From assembly GCA_030431085.1 (NCBI GenBank), contig JAUIJW010000098.1:1-8127 (forward strand): DNA of 8,127 bases, read 5' to 3'. Below the pieces are notes generated by a model. It was not told where the DNA came from and did no database searches. It was given only the letters and a program-made list of their open reading frames with translations. The translations under genes and the position numbers were made by a program. Origin of the DNA: Bacteroidia bacterium. Lineage in GTDB: Bacteria > Bacteroidota > Bacteroidia > Flavobacteriales > Flavobacteriaceae. Position 1 is the stretch's first letter. Every line of letters starts with the position of its first letter. Of this stretch, positions 5,501 through 8,127 are shown one piece after another.

Positions 5501-7396
5501 ATGTTAAAAAAACTGTTCTTTTATTTCATCATTTTTTTCACCTGTACAATATCTGCTCAATTAAATGAAGAAGTGTTGTTTACTATCAATGATGATAAAG
5601 TCTATACATCGGAGTTTTTAAGTATCTATAAAAAAAATCAAGACATTATTGTTGATCAAGACAATAAGAGCTTTCAAGATTATCTTGATTTATTTGTAGA
5701 GTACAAATTAAAAGTAAAAAAAGCATTTGATTTGAAGTTAGACACTCTATCTACTTATCAAGCAGAAGTTGAGGCCTACAAAGGTCAATTGTTGGAGTCT
5801 TTCTTGGCAAATCCCGAAGCTACAGATAAATTAGCGCATGAAGCGTATGAGCGCACTTTAAATGAGGTTAATGCTAGCCATATACTTATTAGGTCTTCTC
5901 CAAACGATTTGCCAAAGGATACATTAAAGGCTTATCAACGTATTGAAGATATTCGCCATAAAATTCTTAATGGTTTAACATTCGAAGAAGCTGCGGCTAT
6001 GTATTCTGAAGATCCTTCAGCGAAAGCTAACCAAGGTAATCTTGGCTATTTTTCTGCTTTCGACATGGTTTATAGTTTTGAAAATATTGCTTTTAACACC
6101 CCGGTGGGTAAAACATCAAAACCCTTTCGATCACAATTTGGATTTCATATCATTAAGGTTAATGATAAAAGAGTTTCTAAAGGTGAGGTAGAAGTTGGGC
6201 ACATCATGATTAAACATGATTCTACTAATATAGATTTGGCTTATCAAAAAATTCAAGATATATATAAAAAATTGAACCAAGGGGATAACTTTTCAAAAAT
6301 AGCTCAACAACATTCGGATGATTTAAGTAGTGCTCAAAAAGGTGGAGTATTACCTAAATTTGGCACAGGTAAAGTCATTAAACCTTTTGAAGATGTTGCC
6401 TTTTCTCTTAAAGAAGAAGGCGATTTTAGTAAGCCATTTTCTACAAATTATGGATGGCACATCCTAAAATTGATTAAAAAATATCCTGTTGAGAGTTTTG
6501 AAGAATTGGAAGCTGCTCTGAAGCAGAAAATTAAAAATAGTAATAGATCGAAGTACATCAATTTAGATTTAGCTAAACAGTTGGAAAAACAATATAATGT
6601 AAAAGAAAATTTAAGTGCCTTATCACTTTTTTATACAGCTAATTCTAATATTAAAACTTCAAATGATACAATATTAAGTATAGATAATGAGATATTTACA
6701 ACACATCAATTTTATAATTTTTACATCAATAATAAAGATTTAGGGGTGGGTGGTAACTACGATGTATTTAAGGCAGAACAATTGATTAATTACCATAAAC
6801 AGCAGTTATCTAAGCACAATCAAAATTTGTTAAAATCTATAAAAGAATACCAAGAAGGTTTGCTATTATTCGAGTTTTTACAATCACAAATCTGGCAGAA
6901 AGCCGAAACAGATTCTATTGGGCTAATAAAATATTTTAACGAAAATCGCAATCAATATATCTGGAAAGAAAGGGCTGATATTACTATGGCCAGTTGTACA
7001 CAGTTAGATAAAGCAAAGCAAGTTAAAACCATGCTGGAAAATGGTTTGTCTGTAAATGAAATAGAACATAAACTGAATGATAACACAACCATTCATGTAT
7101 TGTTTAGTAGTGGAAAAGTAGAACCAACACATAGTAAATTGCCAAAAGATTACCAGTTTTCATTAGGAGTTTCTAAAATCTTTAATGAATCTGATCATAA
7201 CTTCATTGTCATTAAAACAGATCGCATTTACGAGGCATCTCAAAAAGCACTTGATGAGTGTAAAGGATTGGTAATTAATGATTATCAAAATTTTTTAGAG
7301 GCTCAATTGGTTGATCAGTTAAAAGATAATTATAGGGTTAAGATGAATAAAAAAGCAGTGAAAAAATTAAAACACGGTTTTAAAGAAGAGCAATGA
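5501..7396 (+). CDS. Secreted peptidyl-prolyl isomerase with two parvulin (PpiC/SurA-type) domains
   Basis: This 631-residue periplasmic foldase/chaperone catalyses cis-trans isomerisation of prolyl bonds in exported proteins. It begins MLKKLFFYFIIFF..ISAQ, a lysine-plus-hydrophobic signal peptide likely cut after Ala19. Residues 20-120 form an N-terminal helical, SurA-like chaperone region (FVEYKLKVKKAF). Parvulin domain 1 spans about 125-222 (NASHILIR, FEEAAAMYSEDPSAKANQGNLGYF, FGFHIIKV). Parvulin domain 2 spans about 231-325 (VGHIMIK, FSKIAQQHSDD, GGVLPKFGTG, YGWHILKL). Residues 330-631 hold a second helical region and what may be a third, degenerate parvulin-like unit without the HILI and GxHIIKV signatures. 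The ATG at 5501 is chosen because it starts directly at the signal peptide; an in-frame TTG at 5441 would place 20 polar residues ahead of it. The stop overlaps the next gene (ATGA). Likely clients are outer-membrane proteins (inference). Confidence 0.92.
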   Translation: MLKKLFFYFIIFFTCTISAQLNEEVLFTINDDKVYTSEFLSIYKKNQDIIVDQDNKSFQDYLDLFVEYKLKVKKAFDLKLDTLSTYQAEVEAYKGQLLESFLANPEATDKLAHEAYERTLNEVNASHILIRSSPNDLPKDTLKAYQRIEDIRHKILNGLTFEEAAAMYSEDPSAKANQGNLGYFSAFDMVYSFENIAFNTPVGKTSKPFRSQFGFHIIKVNDKRVSKGEVEVGHIMIKHDSTNIDLAYQKIQDIYKKLNQGDNFSKIAQQHSDDLSSAQKGGVLPKFGTGKVIKPFEDVAFSLKEEGDFSKPFSTNYGWHILKLIKKYPVESFEELEAALKQKIKNSNRSKYINLDLAKQLEKQYNVKENLSALSLFYTANSNIKTSNDTILSIDNEIFTTHQFYNFYINNKDLGVGGNYDVFKAEQLINYHKQQLSKHNQNLLKSIKEYQEGLLLFEFLQSQIWQKAETDSIGLIKYFNENRNQYIWKERADITMASCTQLDKAKQVKTMLENGLSVNEIEHKLNDNTTIHVLFSSGKVEPTHSKLPKDYQFSLGVSKIFNESDHNFIVIKTDRIYEASQKALDECKGLVINDYQNFLEAQLVDQLKDNYRVKMNKKAVKKLKHGFKEEQ

Positions 7397-8127
7397 AAAA
7401 CCTTTATGTTTATATCATTATTGTTGTTTTGTTGTGGGCTTGCGACAAAACTCAGGTACACGAAAATGCTGTAGCACGTGTTTATGATAAATATCTATTA
7501 GAAGAAGAAATTAATCAGGCCATGCCTAATAATATTTCATCTGAAGATAGTATTGTATTTCGTAATAATTACATTAATAATTGGGCTAAAAACGAATTAT
7601 TGCTCCAAAAAGCACAGCTAAATGTAAGTGATGATAATGATGAAATTAAAAAATTAGTGGCAGATTATAGAAAAGAACTCTTAATAGATAAATACAAAAA
7701 GGCGCTATTACAACAAGAGCTGGATACTACTATTACAGAAAATATTATTGATCAATTTTACGAAAGCAACAAAACGATTTACAGGTTAAATGAAGATTTA
7801 ATTCAATTAAAGTACATTCACTTTAGTAATAACATCAATGATAAAAAAGAATTGATTAAACTATTTAAGTCTGATAAAAACAGTGACTTGGCCGAATTAG
7901 AAAGTAGAGAACTAGAGTTTAACTCATACAGTTTGAACGATAGTATTTGGTTGAGTGTAAACACGGTTAAAAAAAAGCTACCTTTTATATTTGAAAACAG
8001 TACTATAAAAAAAACCGATTTTCTTCAAAAAGAAGATTCATTAGGAGTATATTTGGTGGCTGTAAAAAATGTGCTTTACAGAAATGATATTGCGCCTAAA
8101 AGCTATGTTATTCCAACAATTAAGCAA
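7393..8127 (+). CDS. Predicted lipoprotein, SurA-like periplasmic chaperone family (3' end outside window)
   Basis: The reading frame is open from ATG 7393 to the window end, 245 codons without a stop, so it is partial at the 3' end. It begins with the type II signal MKNLYVYIIIVVLLWAC with lipobox LWAC and Cys17 as the lipidation site. The mature part starts ARVYDKYLLEEEINQAMP, followed by INNWAKNELLLQKAQLNV and a long charged helical region, the layout of SurA/PpiC N-terminal chaperone modules. I recognise it as the short (about 280-290 residue) flavobacterial 'peptidylprolyl isomerase' type that follows the large parvulin gene. No parvulin signature (HILI, FGxHII) appears in the 245 visible residues, so isomerase activity is doubtful. 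It overlaps the upstream stop by 4 nt (ATGA), implying co-translation with the foldase and a shared role in folding envelope proteins at a membrane-anchored site. Further genes of the operon probably follow. Confidence 0.85.
   Translation, partial: MKNLYVYIIIVVLLWACDKTQVHENAVARVYDKYLLEEEINQAMPNNISSEDSIVFRNNYINNWAKNELLLQKAQLNVSDDNDEIKKLVADYRKELLIDKYKKALLQQELDTTITENIIDQFYESNKTIYRLNEDLIQLKYIHFSNNINDKKELIKLFKSDKNSDLAELESRELEFNSYSLNDSIWLSVNTVKKKLPFIFENSTIKKTDFLQKEDSLGVYLVAVKNVLYRNDIAPKSYVIPTIKQ

Noticed and set aside
1..8127. Mobile elements, CRISPR, tRNA/rRNA genes, riboswitches or a defence island
   Set aside because: No transposase, direct-repeat array, cloverleaf or conserved RNA core was seen. 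Genes are packed closely, with the longest gap between genes being 193 bp (1486-1678), and all but one look like intact core genes.

Overview
The window looks like chromosomal core DNA from a member of the Bacteroidota, most likely the Flavobacteriaceae. The evidence is AT-rich sequence, start codons with no clear Shine-Dalgarno, upstream boxes that fit the Bacteroidota TTG / TAnnTTTG promoter pattern, a signal peptide ending in the flavobacterial 'SAQ' style, and protein sequences that read as flavobacterial versions of their families. No mobile element, CRISPR array, tRNA or rRNA was seen. Every gene except the first looks intact, or is simply cut by the window end.

Layout: (1) Positions 1-575 (+) hold the C-terminal half of a PLP-dependent class IV aminotransferase. 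Its N-terminal half is not readable: stops lie in all three forward frames within the first 87 bases. (2) It converges with yqgE/algH (562-1119, -). The two genes overlap inside a perfect 14-bp palindrome that supplies both stop codons. (3) A monocistronic HU-type DNA-binding protein gene (1213-1485, -) has a well-formed promoter and a strong intrinsic terminator. (4) A leftward operon, 5048 to 1679, encodes a small P-loop NTPase, a RecQ-family helicase and methionyl-tRNA formyltransferase (fmt), joined by 1-nt and 4-nt overlaps. (5) An 84-bp divergent promoter region separates this operon from a DUF493 (YbeD-like) gene at 5133-5414 (+). (6) A rightward operon begins at 5501 with a secreted protein carrying two parvulin domains. 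A predicted lipoprotein related to SurA-type chaperones follows, overlapping by 4 nt and running off the window end.

Functionally, the left half joins nucleoid structure (HU), DNA repair/recombination (RecQ) and translation initiation (Fmt). The right half is an envelope-folding operon: both products would act on outer-membrane or secreted proteins in the periplasm.

This is mostly ordinary housekeeping sequence and I found no clear new system. The points worth a second look are the disrupted aminotransferase, the shared palindromic stop, an inverted repeat over the yqgE start codon, a RecQ whose zinc-binding cysteines sit about 160 residues later than in E. coli RecQ, and the uncharacterised NTPase coupled to it.
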